In this document: positions 32,354 to 38,962 of the stretch, one piece after another
How the letters are laid out: every line of letters begins with the position of its first letter
Position numbering within the stretch: position 1 is the first letter of the stretch
Virus record (IMG/VR): IMGVR_UViG_3300030380_002405
Coordinates: 25,783-67,852 of that record
Reading direction: 5' to 3' (one strand)
DNA length: 42,070 nt
Origin: a virus
Position numbers and translations under genes: made by a program
Notes under the pieces: model-generated
The model's input: only the letters and a program-made list of their open reading frames with translations
The model's database searches: none
Told to the model about the DNA's origin: nothing

Positions 32354-32472
32354 TGTCTTGTAGGTTATTTACGATCAAGCGAACTGATCTAATGAAACTG
32401 TTCGTGGTAATAAACTTACCTTGGATAGCAGTTTCTGCTACAGCAGGTTCTTTGATTGGTATTATTACCTAG
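32353..32472 (+). CDS. small one-helix membrane protein
   Basis: 39 residues from ATG 32353 (MSCRLFTIKRTDLMKLFV, then one helix VINLPWIAVSATAGSLIGIIT). ATG 32392 would give only 26 residues. The start overlaps the stop of the preceding hli gene (TAATG), supporting 32353. Not an Hli protein; unknown. Confidence 0.55.
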   Translation: MSCRLFTIKRTDLMKLFVVINLPWIAVSATAGSLIGIIT

Positions 32473-32480
32473 TCTAAAAC

Positions 32481-32510
32481 TTTACATAACTAAATACTTA
32501 CTCGTACAAT
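32481..32510 (+). promoter_or_regulatory. possible sigma70-type promoter
   Basis: TTTACA (32481-32486) and TACAAT (32505-32510) with an 18-bp spacer, 19 bp before ATG 32529. Weaker than the 31339 promoter. Confidence 0.5.
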
Positions 32511-32528
32511 ATTAGCATATCAAAATAA

Positions 32529-32726
32529 ATGAGCGAATTTCAAACCGCAGTCGATACATTCCCAATCTGGAAAGCAGTTCTATGGATATTTTATCCAATG
32601 GTACTGTTAGTTGGATTAGAATTGTTTCTACGTGGTGTTGATGACGATGATGATGATGAGGGTGGTAAAGGAATCAGAATCTTTAAAGAAGAAATGACTC
32701 CAGCATACGCACCAGCAGGATCATGA
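32529..32726 (+). CDS. one-helix membrane protein with poly-Asp tail
   Basis: 65 residues: SEFQTAVDTFPIWKAVLW, a hydrophobic helix (IFYPMVLLVGLELFL), then RGVDDDDDDEGGKGIRI. The six-Asp run could coordinate cations or is just an acidic cytosolic tail. Conserved-looking cyanophage gene of unknown function, ATGA overlap with the next hli gene. Confidence 0.65.
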   Translation: MSEFQTAVDTFPIWKAVLWIFYPMVLLVGLELFLRGVDDDDDDEGGKGIRIFKEEMTPAYAPAGS

Positions 32727-32827
32727 TTGATTATTCGCATCATTATTGGAGATATGCAGAACGTTGGAATGGCCGTCTCGCAATGGTCGGAGTACTTATC
32801 TTAATTCTACAAGCATGTATCAACTAA
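32723..32827 (+). CDS. hli: minimal high-light-inducible protein
   Basis: 34 residues: MIDYSHHYWRYAERWNGRLAMVGVLILILQACIN. The ExxNGRxAM motif is intact and the sequence is closest to host-type single-helix Hli, without the GQIIPG end of the others. ATGA overlap upstream; 13-bp overlap with the next peptide. Confidence 0.9.
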   Translation: MIDYSHHYWRYAERWNGRLAMVGVLILILQACIN

Positions 32828-32889
32828 TTTTCGTTGCAGCAGTAGCAGCAACAGCGTATACAAACGGATTATCATTCGTTTTTAATTAA
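32815..32889 (+). CDS. 24-residue hydrophobic peptide
   Basis: MYQLIFVAAVAATAYTNGLSFVFN, starting inside the preceding hli gene. Could be a short membrane peptide or a chance frame. No Shine-Dalgarno is visible; the overlap style and hydrophobicity mildly support it. Confidence 0.4.
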   Translation: MYQLIFVAAVAATAYTNGLSFVFN

Positions 32890-32916
32890 CCCTATAGCTG
32901 AGGAGCACAAGCTTAA

Positions 32917-33030
32917 ATGACTCGTTTAAAATCAAAATTTTTAGAAATTCCACCGTCAGCACATGGCATTTTGGAATTCGCATTCTTTTGTGGAGTAGGT
33001 TTCACAGCAGGTTCACTAGGTTTAATATGA
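32917..33030 (+). CDS. 37-residue one-helix membrane protein
   Basis: MTRLKSKFLEIPPSAHGILE, then a hydrophobic helix (FAFFCGVGFTAGSLGLI). GAGGAG lies about 14 bp upstream of the ATG. Unrecognised. ATGA overlap with the next gene. Confidence 0.55.
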   Translation: MTRLKSKFLEIPPSAHGILEFAFFCGVGFTAGSLGLI

Positions 33031-33134
33031 TTAACTTTGCAGAAATTTATCAAATGGTATTCATGGTAGTAGTCGGGGTTGTAATGACAACTACCATGTT
33101 TATGACTATGATGGCTTACATGATGGATGATTAA
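33027..33134 (+). CDS. 35-residue Met-rich membrane protein
   Basis: MINFAEIYQMVFMVVVGVVM then TTTMFMTMMAYMMDD: ten methionines in 35 residues, one long hydrophobic helix. Unknown. The unusual Met content may reflect tight helix packing or AT-rich codon drift. Overlaps on both sides (ATGA, TAATG). Confidence 0.6.
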   Translation: MINFAEIYQMVFMVVVGVVMTTTMFMTMMAYMMDD

Positions 33135-33268
33135 TGAAAGATAAGAAAGCAGCAAAAAAATTATTAAAACTTGCCAAGAAACATCCTGATTGGTATACTG
33201 AAAAAGATATTTATTATGCTAAGATGATTAAAAAACAGATCAAAGAACAGGAGAAAAAAGGAGAATGA
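33134..33268 (+). CDS. 44-residue highly basic protein
   Basis: MKDKKAAKKLLKLAKKHPDW, then YTEKDIYYAKMIKKQIKEQE and KKGE. Two predicted amphipathic basic helices, no hydrophobic core. Nucleic-acid binding is possible by composition. Good Shine-Dalgarno for the next gene (AAAGGAG) is embedded in its 3' end. Confidence 0.6.
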   Translation: MKDKKAAKKLLKLAKKHPDWYTEKDIYYAKMIKKQIKEQEKKGE

Positions 33269-33453
33269 CTGACACACTAACAGAAGAGCAAATGACTCTT
33301 CGCCAACAAGTCTTAATGATTCTGTTCAAAGAGTTTGGTAAAGGAGAGTATTCAAATAAATCAATATATGAATGTGCCGATGAATGGATAAGTAAGGGTC
33401 ATAAGATTTCGGGAGGGGTTGTCAAATATTACGATGCGTATTATAATAAATAA
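33265..33453 (+). CDS. small soluble hypothetical protein
   Basis: 62 residues: TDTLTEEQMTLRQQVLMILF then KEFGKGEYSNKSIYECADEWIS. Helical, no membrane segment. AAAGGAG precedes the ATG. A conserved-looking cyanophage protein with no known domain; overlaps the basic protein by 4 bp. Confidence 0.6.
   Translation: MTDTLTEEQMTLRQQVLMILFKEFGKGEYSNKSIYECADEWISKGHKISGGVVKYYDAYYNK
33445..33452 (+). promoter_or_regulatory. possible NATAAATA late promoter
   Basis: AATAAATA lies 19 bp before ATG 33472, over the end of the preceding gene. Fits the late-box spacing seen elsewhere in the window. Confidence 0.4.
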
Positions 33454-33471
33454 CTTACTTACTGTAATACA

Positions 33472-33729
33472 ATGCAAAAAATTGTAAATGTCCTTGCTAT
33501 TGCGTCTGGTATTGTATCTGCTGCCGTTGTCGCTAGTGGCGTATTTGTATATGTCAACAGAGATTCGATTGTTGATAGCATCAAGTCTCAAGCTATTGAA
33601 GCAGTTACTGGGTCTTTAGGTGGTGGACTAGGAGGGGATCTTCCTATCGGTGCTCCTGATCTTGCTGCTCCTAGTGATTCTGCAAATGCACCTGTACCGT
33701 CTGGTGGTTTAGGAGTTCCTACTTTCTAA
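33472..33729 (+). CDS. membrane-anchored small protein, possibly virion-associated
   Basis: 85 residues: an N-terminal helix (VNVLAIASGIVSAAVVASGVFVYV), a short polar region, then a low-complexity Gly/Pro/Ala tail (LGGGLGGDLPIGAPDLAAPS). A recurrent cyanophage family; exact role unknown. A possible late box precedes it. Confidence 0.6.
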   Translation: MQKIVNVLAIASGIVSAAVVASGVFVYVNRDSIVDSIKSQAIEAVTGSLGGGLGGDLPIGAPDLAAPSDSANAPVPSGGLGVPTF

Positions 33730-33751
33730 ATAAGATAGTTGCTTGACTATT

Positions 33752-34231
33752 ATGGCAGATGAAGTAAAAGAAGAAGTAGTAGTAGAAGAAGAACATCATG
33801 AAGAACCAAAGAAGAAAGGTCTCTTCGGTAAAGTAAAGTCTGCCATACTACCAGATGCTGAAGAACAAGCAGCAATCATTAGTACATTTGTTCGTATTAC
33901 CGTTCTTGCCTGGTCGGGTGGAATTTTGACTTTAAATTACGTAGCTATTCCAGGTGTCCCTCAACAGAAAATAGATCCGACATTTATAGCTTCAGTTTTT
34001 ACAGGAGTTCTGGCTAGCTTTGGAATCCAGACCGCATCTAAGAAAGGTGATGGCACTATGAAAATGAATGGCAATGGTAATGGTAATGGTGGGGGAAATG
34101 GTGGTGGTATCAGTAAGAAAGATCTTGAGTTGTTAATTGAAAAGGCATCTCAGACTGGTCCTACTCAGACAATTAGAATTGAGCAAGCACCTATTAAGAT
34201 AACTACTGACGAAAAACCTTATCAACTTTAA
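33752..34231 (+). CDS. holin-like membrane protein (putative)
   Basis: 159 residues from ATG 33752. An acidic/basic N-terminus, two hydrophobic helices (STFVRITVLAWSGGILTLNYVA and DPTFIASVFTGVLASFGIQTAS), a Gly/Asn repeat linker (NGNGNGNGGGNGGG) and a polar C-terminus. The two-helix hairpin followed by a hydrophilic tail resembles class II holins, but the position in the lysis pathway is not proven. Confidence 0.55.
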   Translation: MADEVKEEVVVEEEHHEEPKKKGLFGKVKSAILPDAEEQAAIISTFVRITVLAWSGGILTLNYVAIPGVPQQKIDPTFIASVFTGVLASFGIQTASKKGDGTMKMNGNGNGNGGGNGGGISKKDLELLIEKASQTGPTQTIRIEQAPIKITTDEKPYQL

Positions 34232-34234
34232 AAA

Positions 34235-34408
34235 ATGTCTTGTAACGATCACGATAAAATGAATCCTGTGATTCATGCTTTATACCATGTAAAAGAATGG
34301 GATAAGAAAATGGCAAAGAAAATTCAGGACAAGTTTAACTTGACTGATTATCAAATGCTTTGCCTTGCATTCGGAAAAGGATTGATCATAGGAGTAATTT
34401 TACTTTAA
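34235..34408 (+). CDS. 57-residue small protein with hydrophobic end
   Basis: Starts MSCNDHDKMNPVIHALYHVK and has a basic middle (EWDKKMAKKIQDKFN), ending in a short helix (MLCLAFGKGLIIGVILL). Its TAA overlaps the NifU-like ATG. Unknown. Confidence 0.55.
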   Translation: MSCNDHDKMNPVIHALYHVKEWDKKMAKKIQDKFNLTDYQMLCLAFGKGLIIGVILL

Positions 34409-34644
34409 TGGAATTAACCGAAGAGAATGTAATTAAAGTTCTAGAAGAACTTGTTCCTTATATTGAAGCTGATGGTGGATCCCTTCAGTTTGTTGAGATA
34501 GAACATGAAACTAATTTTGTTAAAGTTAGATTGGGTGGTGCATGTGAGACATGTGCTATGAGTGTTATGACTTTGAAGCAGGGTATAGAAAGCAAATTGA
34601 TGCATGAGATACCCGATTGTTATGGAGTTGTGCAGGTTCTCTAA
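34408..34644 (+). CDS. NifU-like Fe-S scaffold domain protein
   Basis: 78 residues from ATG 34408. EELVPYIEADGGSLQFVEIE, VKVRLGGACETCAMSVMTLKQGIES and the conserved CxxC (CETC) match the NifU C-terminal domain, which assembles and passes on [4Fe-4S] or [2Fe-2S] clusters. In this phage the visible Fe-S clients are NdhI (two clusters) and the RfbH-type dehydratase; a link is inferred. TAATG overlap upstream. Confidence 0.88.
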   Translation: MELTEENVIKVLEELVPYIEADGGSLQFVEIEHETNFVKVRLGGACETCAMSVMTLKQGIESKLMHEIPDCYGVVQVL

Positions 34645-34693
34645 CAGAGTGTTGGAGTCCACACTGAACTAAGCAAAATTACTCAACCTGTGC

Positions 34694-34701
34694 TATAAAT
34701 A
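34694..34701 (+). promoter_or_regulatory. T4-type late promoter (TATAAATA)
   Basis: Exact TATAAATA, 23 bp before ATG 34725. The bases just after it (34711-34735) resemble 29701-29725 downstream of another late promoter. Confidence 0.75.
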
Positions 34702-34724
34702 TGTTAGTACGGGATTGAAAAATC

Positions 34725-34949
34725 ATGCCCCTGACGCAACAAAAGCATTACACCGTAGGTTATCACGACTTACAACATAAGCATCATGAGATATGTGAGT
34801 ATGCAGTAGACGCATATGAAGCAATACAGAAATCCAAAGAGGATGTTCCTGCATTAAAGGAGCATCCTCATTTTGTTGACTATTGCGTAACAGAAGAAGT
34901 AAAAAAGATTTCTGATATTATGGCATCAGGAATACCTATGGGACATTGA
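34725..34949 (+). CDS. small conserved late protein
   Basis: 74 residues starting MPLTQQKHYTVGYHDLQHKH, rich in His, Tyr and Glu, then EYAVDAYEAIQKSKEDVPAL. Soluble, helical. Recurrent in cyanophages behind late promoters; likely structural or assembly-related but unproven. Confidence 0.65.
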   Translation: MPLTQQKHYTVGYHDLQHKHHEICEYAVDAYEAIQKSKEDVPALKEHPHFVDYCVTEEVKKISDIMASGIPMGH

Positions 34950-34951
34950 TT

Positions 34952-35047
34952 ATGAAACATGAAATAATGTGGTGGATGAGCCGACTCACCATCATGGCAG
35001 TATCTTTAAGTTTATCAGTTAGTCTTGCAGCTCAAGCATATACTTAA
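34952..35047 (+). CDS. 31-residue one-helix peptide
   Basis: MKHEIMWWMSRLTIMAVSLS then LSVSLAAQAYT, a basic start, one hydrophobic helix and an AQA-like end that could be a signal-peptidase site. Very short; a membrane or exported peptide, or a chance frame. Confidence 0.45.
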   Translation: MKHEIMWWMSRLTIMAVSLSLSVSLAAQAYT

Positions 35048-35055
35048 TGTATAAA

Positions 35056-35063
35056 CATAAATA
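35056..35063 (+). promoter_or_regulatory. T4-type late promoter (CATAAATA)
   Basis: CATAAATA, 22 bp before ATG 35086, in a short gene-free stretch. Confidence 0.55.
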
Positions 35064-35085
35064 ATTGCAAACATATGTGAACCTT

Positions 35086-35385
35086 ATGCTTTCTACTCAA
35101 TATAGGTTGAGGTTAGAAGCAATCTGTAAAGATATTGCTTCAGGAACAGAAGTTAGTTTAGAAGATATGATTTGGGCCGAAAAATTATCTAAGGCAAATA
35201 CCGCAGCAAGAGGTATGTTAAACACTGCAAGAAGAATGAATACAGACCCTACTGATTCTTTTCTGAATGAGTTGAACATTGGAGACCCCGACTCAACTCA
35301 TCATCGTAGGGGTTTCGGAGATCCGCAAGATGTGGTAGACTGGTTTCATAATGAAAGATCTGATGACTGGAGACAACGTGACTGA
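35086..35385 (+). CDS. hypothetical soluble protein
   Basis: 99 residues from ATG 35086; GTG 35077 and TTG 35065 lie upstream in frame. A helical region (LRLEAICKDIASGTEVSLED), a Met/Arg-rich middle, then DPQDVVDWFHNERSDDWRQRD. Conserved-looking phage protein, unknown role. Its end overlaps purM by about 35 bp. Confidence 0.6.
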   Translation: MLSTQYRLRLEAICKDIASGTEVSLEDMIWAEKLSKANTAARGMLNTARRMNTDPTDSFLNELNIGDPDSTHHRRGFGDPQDVVDWFHNERSDDWRQRD

Positions 35386-36361
35386 TGATTTTGCACCTCT
35401 TGATTTTAAAAAAGAAGGTATTGTATTAGATTATAAAACTGCTGGTGTTGATATAGATGCTGGCAATAAATTTGTAGAAGAACTTAAAAGAAAAGTTCCT
35501 AAAGTTGGTGGATTTGGTGGTATGTTTAATGTTCCTGTAGGATACGAGGAACCTGTTCTGGTATCTGGAACTGATGGTGTAGGAACTAAGATTGATATCG
35601 CACAAGCTGCTGGTGACTATACAACTATTGGTATAGATCTTGTTGCTATGTGTGTCAATGATATAATCACCTGTGGTGCTAGTCCATTATACTTCTTAGA
35701 TTATATTTCTACTAAGAAGTTGGACGATAATGTTGCAGATATCATGGTGGGTATCCTTAAAGGATGTGAGATAGCAGGTATGCAACTGTTGGGTGGAGAG
35801 ACTGCTGAACATCCTCATTATCAGATGAAGATTGACCTTGCTGGATTTTGTACAGGTATAGTAGAGAAGAAAAAAATTATAGATGGAAAGAGTATCAAAC
35901 CAAGTGATAGGATTATTGGACTAGCAAGTAGTGGACTCCATAGTAATGGATATAGTATTGTTAATTATTTGGCTCGTAGACTTAAGTTAAATTATTGCAA
36001 TCATCCTGAGTTACTTACACCCACTACAATCTATGCCCCTGTTGTAAAGAAACTATTAGAAAACGTGGATGATATCTATGGTATGGCTCATATCACAGGT
36101 GGTGGTATTCCAGAGAACTTACCACGTTGTTTACCTAAAGGATTGAAAGCACATATAGATTGGAATGCATGGAGTGTACCAGAGATCTTCTTAGAGATTC
36201 AACGTCAAGGTAATATGGATGAGTTGGAGATGAGAAGAGTATTTAATCTGGGTATTGGATATTGCGTGATTGTTCCTGCTAATCGTGTTGATCTTACCAT
36301 GAATATTATTAAAGATGAAGGTATAGAGTGTTGGGAAATAGGCGAAGTTTATGCAGGGTGA
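35351..36361 (+). CDS. purM: phosphoribosylformylglycinamidine cyclo-ligase (AIR synthetase)
   Basis: 336 residues; ATG 35351 or ATG 35363. YKTAGVDIDAGNKFVEELK, VSGTDGVGTKIDIA, VNDIITCGASPLYFLDYIST, LLGGETAEHPHY, GLASSGLHSNGYS and HITGGGIPENLPR are the PurM motifs for ATP and substrate binding. It closes the imidazole ring in purine synthesis. The usual stop-start overlap leads into a small membrane gene. Confidence 0.95.
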   Translation: MKDLMTGDNVTDDFAPLDFKKEGIVLDYKTAGVDIDAGNKFVEELKRKVPKVGGFGGMFNVPVGYEEPVLVSGTDGVGTKIDIAQAAGDYTTIGIDLVAMCVNDIITCGASPLYFLDYISTKKLDDNVADIMVGILKGCEIAGMQLLGGETAEHPHYQMKIDLAGFCTGIVEKKKIIDGKSIKPSDRIIGLASSGLHSNGYSIVNYLARRLKLNYCNHPELLTPTTIYAPVVKKLLENVDDIYGMAHITGGGIPENLPRCLPKGLKAHIDWNAWSVPEIFLEIQRQGNMDELEMRRVFNLGIGYCVIVPANRVDLTMNIIKDEGIECWEIGEVYAG

Positions 36362-36530
36362 CGTTGTATGGTCAATAAATATTATGGTAGGATTGCTATT
36401 AGTTTTAGTAAGTGTTAGTATATACTGGATTTTCAAATATGATGAATGGTATCCTAACGACAATGTTCATAGTCACATCTCCCATGAATCCCAACGCATG
36501 GATTCAGGAGATGAGAAATCATCAAAGTGA
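36351..36530 (+). CDS. small one-helix membrane protein
   Basis: 59 residues. MQGDVVWSINIMVGLLLVLV then SVSIYWIFKYDEWYPND, one hydrophobic helix and a His/Ser/Glu-rich tail. Its ATG overlaps the end of purM. Unrecognised. Confidence 0.6.
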   Translation: MQGDVVWSINIMVGLLLVLVSVSIYWIFKYDEWYPNDNVHSHISHESQRMDSGDEKSSK

Positions 36531-36557
36531 GCAAACCAGAACTCCCGCACAAGAATC

Positions 36558-36565
36558 TATAAATA
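36558..36565 (+). promoter_or_regulatory. T4-type late promoter (TATAAATA)
   Basis: Exact TATAAATA in the 62-bp gap before the nuclease gene, 27 bp before ATG 36593. GGAGAT precedes that ATG. Confidence 0.65.
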
Positions 36566-36592
36566 ATGCACTAGAAGATTTGGAGATCGATT

Positions 36593-37054
36593 ATGGGAGC
36601 GATGGTTCCACCGTCAAGGAAGAGTTGTTACAATTTCCGAGTGGTGAAGATAGACAAAGTGGTGGACGGGGACACGATAGATGTGACCATCGATCTTGGA
36701 TTCGATTTATACAAGAAAGAACGGGTAAGGATTGCGGGAGTTGATACTCCAGAGAAAAGAACTAGAGATCTGGAAGAGAAAGCATTAGGACTTGATGCTA
36801 CTTATTGGATGAAGAAACAACTAGAGGATACTATTGCAGGTGATGAAGAACTCATTATTAGAACTGAACTTAAGGGTGGCACTGGGAAGTATGGTAGGCT
36901 TCTTGGTTGGCTCTATGTTGGCGATGATACTATTTCCTTAAACGAACAAATGATTACGGAGGGTTATGCGTGGGCATATGATGGTGGCACTAAACAGAAA
37001 AATTTTGAGGAGTTACGTGAAATTAGGCGTTCGTTTGGGACACTGGTTGAGTAA
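36593..37054 (+). CDS. staphylococcal-nuclease-like (thermonuclease) protein
   Basis: 153 residues. VVDGDTIDVTIDLGFD carries the Ca-binding Asp residues; ERVRIAGVDTPEKRT the Arg and the D-T-P-E motif; YGRLLGWLYVGD and EGYAWAYDGG the later SNase strands. There is no signal peptide, so it acts in the cytoplasm or virion. Nucleic-acid degradation is inferred from family. Start ATG 36593 follows GGAG; ATG 36602 is also possible. Confidence 0.87.
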   Translation: MGAMVPPSRKSCYNFRVVKIDKVVDGDTIDVTIDLGFDLYKKERVRIAGVDTPEKRTRDLEEKALGLDATYWMKKQLEDTIAGDEELIIRTELKGGTGKYGRLLGWLYVGDDTISLNEQMITEGYAWAYDGGTKQKNFEELREIRRSFGTLVE

Positions 37055-37060
37055 CGAATC

Positions 37061-37621
37061 ATGAAAGAAGAATTATTAAAACTTTTAAAAGAACATGCTT
37101 ATAGGAAAGGGGACTTTAAACTTTCCTCTGGTAAGAAAAGTGAGCACTATGTTAATTGTAAACCAGTTACGTTAAGTGCTCAAGGTATCAATTTAGTAAG
37201 CACTTTGATGTTAGAATGCATAAGTTCTGATGTCGTTGCTGTTGGTGGTCTCACTTTGGGTGCAGATCCTTTAGTAACTGGTGTCGCTATGGCATCTGAG
37301 GGGTGTTTATGGGCTCCTGATTTGAATGGTTTGATAGTTCGCAAAGAACCAAAAGGATATGGCACAGGTGCATGGATTGAAGGCCCTTTACCGTTGGAAG
37401 GATCTAAGGTAACAGTATTGGAGGATGTAATTACCACAGGAGGGTCTGCGATTAAGGCAGCAAAGAAACTAAGAGATGCTGGATATGTGGTCGATAGAGT
37501 GGTAGCAATCGTAGATCGCCAAGAGATATGTGATAAATGTAAAACAGGTGAAGCTGATACTGCTATGAAAGATGCAGGTCTAGAATTAGTAAGTCTATAT
37601 AAATTAGAAGAATTGATCTAA
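37061..37621 (+). CDS. pyrE: orotate phosphoribosyltransferase
   Basis: 186 residues. GDFKLSSGKKSEHYVNCKPV, LTLGADPLVTGVAMASE, GLIVRKEPKGYGTG and the PRPP loop VTVLEDVITTGGSAIKAA identify PyrE, which makes orotidine 5'-phosphate in pyrimidine synthesis. The TAATG overlap couples it to the next gene. With purS and purM it shows selective boosting of nucleotide synthesis. Confidence 0.95.
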   Translation: MKEELLKLLKEHAYRKGDFKLSSGKKSEHYVNCKPVTLSAQGINLVSTLMLECISSDVVAVGGLTLGADPLVTGVAMASEGCLWAPDLNGLIVRKEPKGYGTGAWIEGPLPLEGSKVTVLEDVITTGGSAIKAAKKLRDAGYVVDRVVAIVDRQEICDKCKTGEADTAMKDAGLELVSLYKLEELI

Positions 37622-37884
37622 TGGAACTTAAAGATACATTAGTTACAGGAGCAACTGTTCTTGCTGTAGGGACTAGTAGCGTCGTTGGTGGCAATCAAGT
37701 AATGGATAAGGTTAATAAAGGACCAGAGAAACGCAGAGATGCCACAGTTGAAAGAGTGATGGCAGAATTGCAACCATATATAGATTCAAGAATTCAACAA
37801 TTAATTCCTACACAAACTGGTGCTGTGGTTCCTACGACGAAAGCACCAGAGTTGGATTATAGAACTAACGTTCCTCAGAGGTAA
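37621..37884 (+). CDS. hypothetical small protein with hydrophobic N-terminus
   Basis: 87 residues: LKDTLVTGATVLAVGTSSVVGG could be a membrane helix, followed by a basic segment (KVNKGPEKRRDATVERVM) and a helical, Pro-rich tail. Starts at the pyrE stop (TAATG). Unknown. Confidence 0.55.
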   Translation: MELKDTLVTGATVLAVGTSSVVGGNQVMDKVNKGPEKRRDATVERVMAELQPYIDSRIQQLIPTQTGAVVPTTKAPELDYRTNVPQR

Positions 37885-37885
37885 C

Positions 37886-38098
37886 ATGAAAAACATTCCA
37901 ATACCAGTGCTTACATTTCTAGCAGCACAGTTAGGTGCAGCTGTATGGTGGGGTGCTCAGATAGATCATAAGGTTAAACTTGTAGAAGAAAATAGGAGAT
38001 ACATCCAAGAGGTTGTTATTCCTTCATATGAGATTAGTGATAGTTGGAACAACCCACACTACAATAACTGGTTGAAAGCAGGTGGTTGGAAAGATTAA
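37886..38098 (+). CDS. small membrane protein, possibly spanin- or tail-related
   Basis: 70 residues from ATG 37886. KNIPIPVLTFLAAQLGAAVWWGAQIDHKV holds one helix; then VEENRRYIQEVVIPSYEISD and a Trp/Asn-rich end. Resembles a recurrent cyanophage family. Its TAA is immediately followed by the ATG of the next gene. Confidence 0.55.
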   Translation: MKNIPIPVLTFLAAQLGAAVWWGAQIDHKVKLVEENRRYIQEVVIPSYEISDSWNNPHYNNWLKAGGWKD

Positions 38099-38962
38099 AT
38101 GATTCCTTATATTAATACTACAAATCCAACTATACCCAACGTAGGTATTAGAGGGGTTCGTAATATTAATGTGTATATGGCAAATGTAAGGGATTTAGAT
38201 ATTCCAGAGACTCGTGTATGGATGAATGAACCACCTCAAGCAGTTCCTGTTGATGTTCCTGTTGTAGTTAATATAGGTAAACCAATCGTTGATATGCCTG
38301 GTTGTGTTACTGTTCACAAGGAGAATGTAAAGCAGAGATCAAAAAATAAAATGCTGGTCAATGATGACCCTAAAGGTAATACCACTTTATGTGATTCTGG
38401 TATGCCGTCATTTCAACCAGTTGACTATCAATCACAAGGACTTACATGGACTACTGTTGTTCCAGAAGAACCTGAACCAGATGGTGTGAAGTCTGATGTA
38501 CCAGAACCACCTGATTTTGAAGCACCATCACCTGAGATACCTCCTACTGGTGGCGTGGAAACAGAAAAAGATTGTCCTGGTCCTAATGATCTACGAGTAG
38601 GTGATTACACCACAAGCGGAAACGAAAAGGTCTCAGGACATGAATGGAATGCTGATAAGACTATATGTATTACTTTGTATGAGGATGTAGGTTTTGTAGA
38701 GAAGTATCTACCTAGTCCTCAGATTGTGACGACGACTGCGACGATTGCTGTGGTTGCGACAAGCTCTGCCCTACTTGCAAAACCCCTAGCGGATTTGCTT
38801 CTGAAGGTGATAAAACCTCTTGTGAAGAAACTTTCTGCCAAGGTAAAGAAAGTCCTTGGAAAATCTGATCCAGTCCTTTCCGTTGCTCAACGTCAAGAGC
38901 AGCAGAGAGATCGGAATTCTGCGATTCGGACTCTGAAGAAGGCACTGAATCGTCAGAAGTAA
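38099..38962 (+). CDS. proline-rich membrane-anchored phage protein
   Basis: 287 residues. The N-terminal half is a mostly beta, Val/Pro-rich domain; the middle is Pro/Glu-rich (PEEPEPDGVKSDVPEPPDFE). A hydrophobic helix (TTTATIAVVATSSALLAKPLADLLL) is followed by a strongly basic C-terminus (KKLSAKVKKVLGKS, RTLKKALNRQK). Likely a virion or lysis-associated protein. Its last 251 bp overlap an opposite-strand gene, and both frames are clearly maintained. Confidence 0.65.
   Translation: MIPYINTTNPTIPNVGIRGVRNINVYMANVRDLDIPETRVWMNEPPQAVPVDVPVVVNIGKPIVDMPGCVTVHKENVKQRSKNKMLVNDDPKGNTTLCDSGMPSFQPVDYQSQGLTWTTVVPEEPEPDGVKSDVPEPPDFEAPSPEIPPTGGVETEKDCPGPNDLRVGDYTTSGNEKVSGHEWNADKTICITLYEDVGFVEKYLPSPQIVTTTATIAVVATSSALLAKPLADLLLKVIKPLVKKLSAKVKKVLGKSDPVLSVAQRQEQQRDRNSAIRTLKKALNRQK

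Noticed and set aside
36527-36562. GTG-started 11-codon frame before the nuclease
   Set aside because: Too short, no support, and it overlaps a late-promoter box.
36412-36744. 110-codon frame spanning the small membrane gene and the nuclease gene
   Set aside because: It overlaps two better-supported genes in other frames; the part after codon 60 reads as a shadow of the SNase sequence. A short real peptide from ATG 36484 cannot be excluded.
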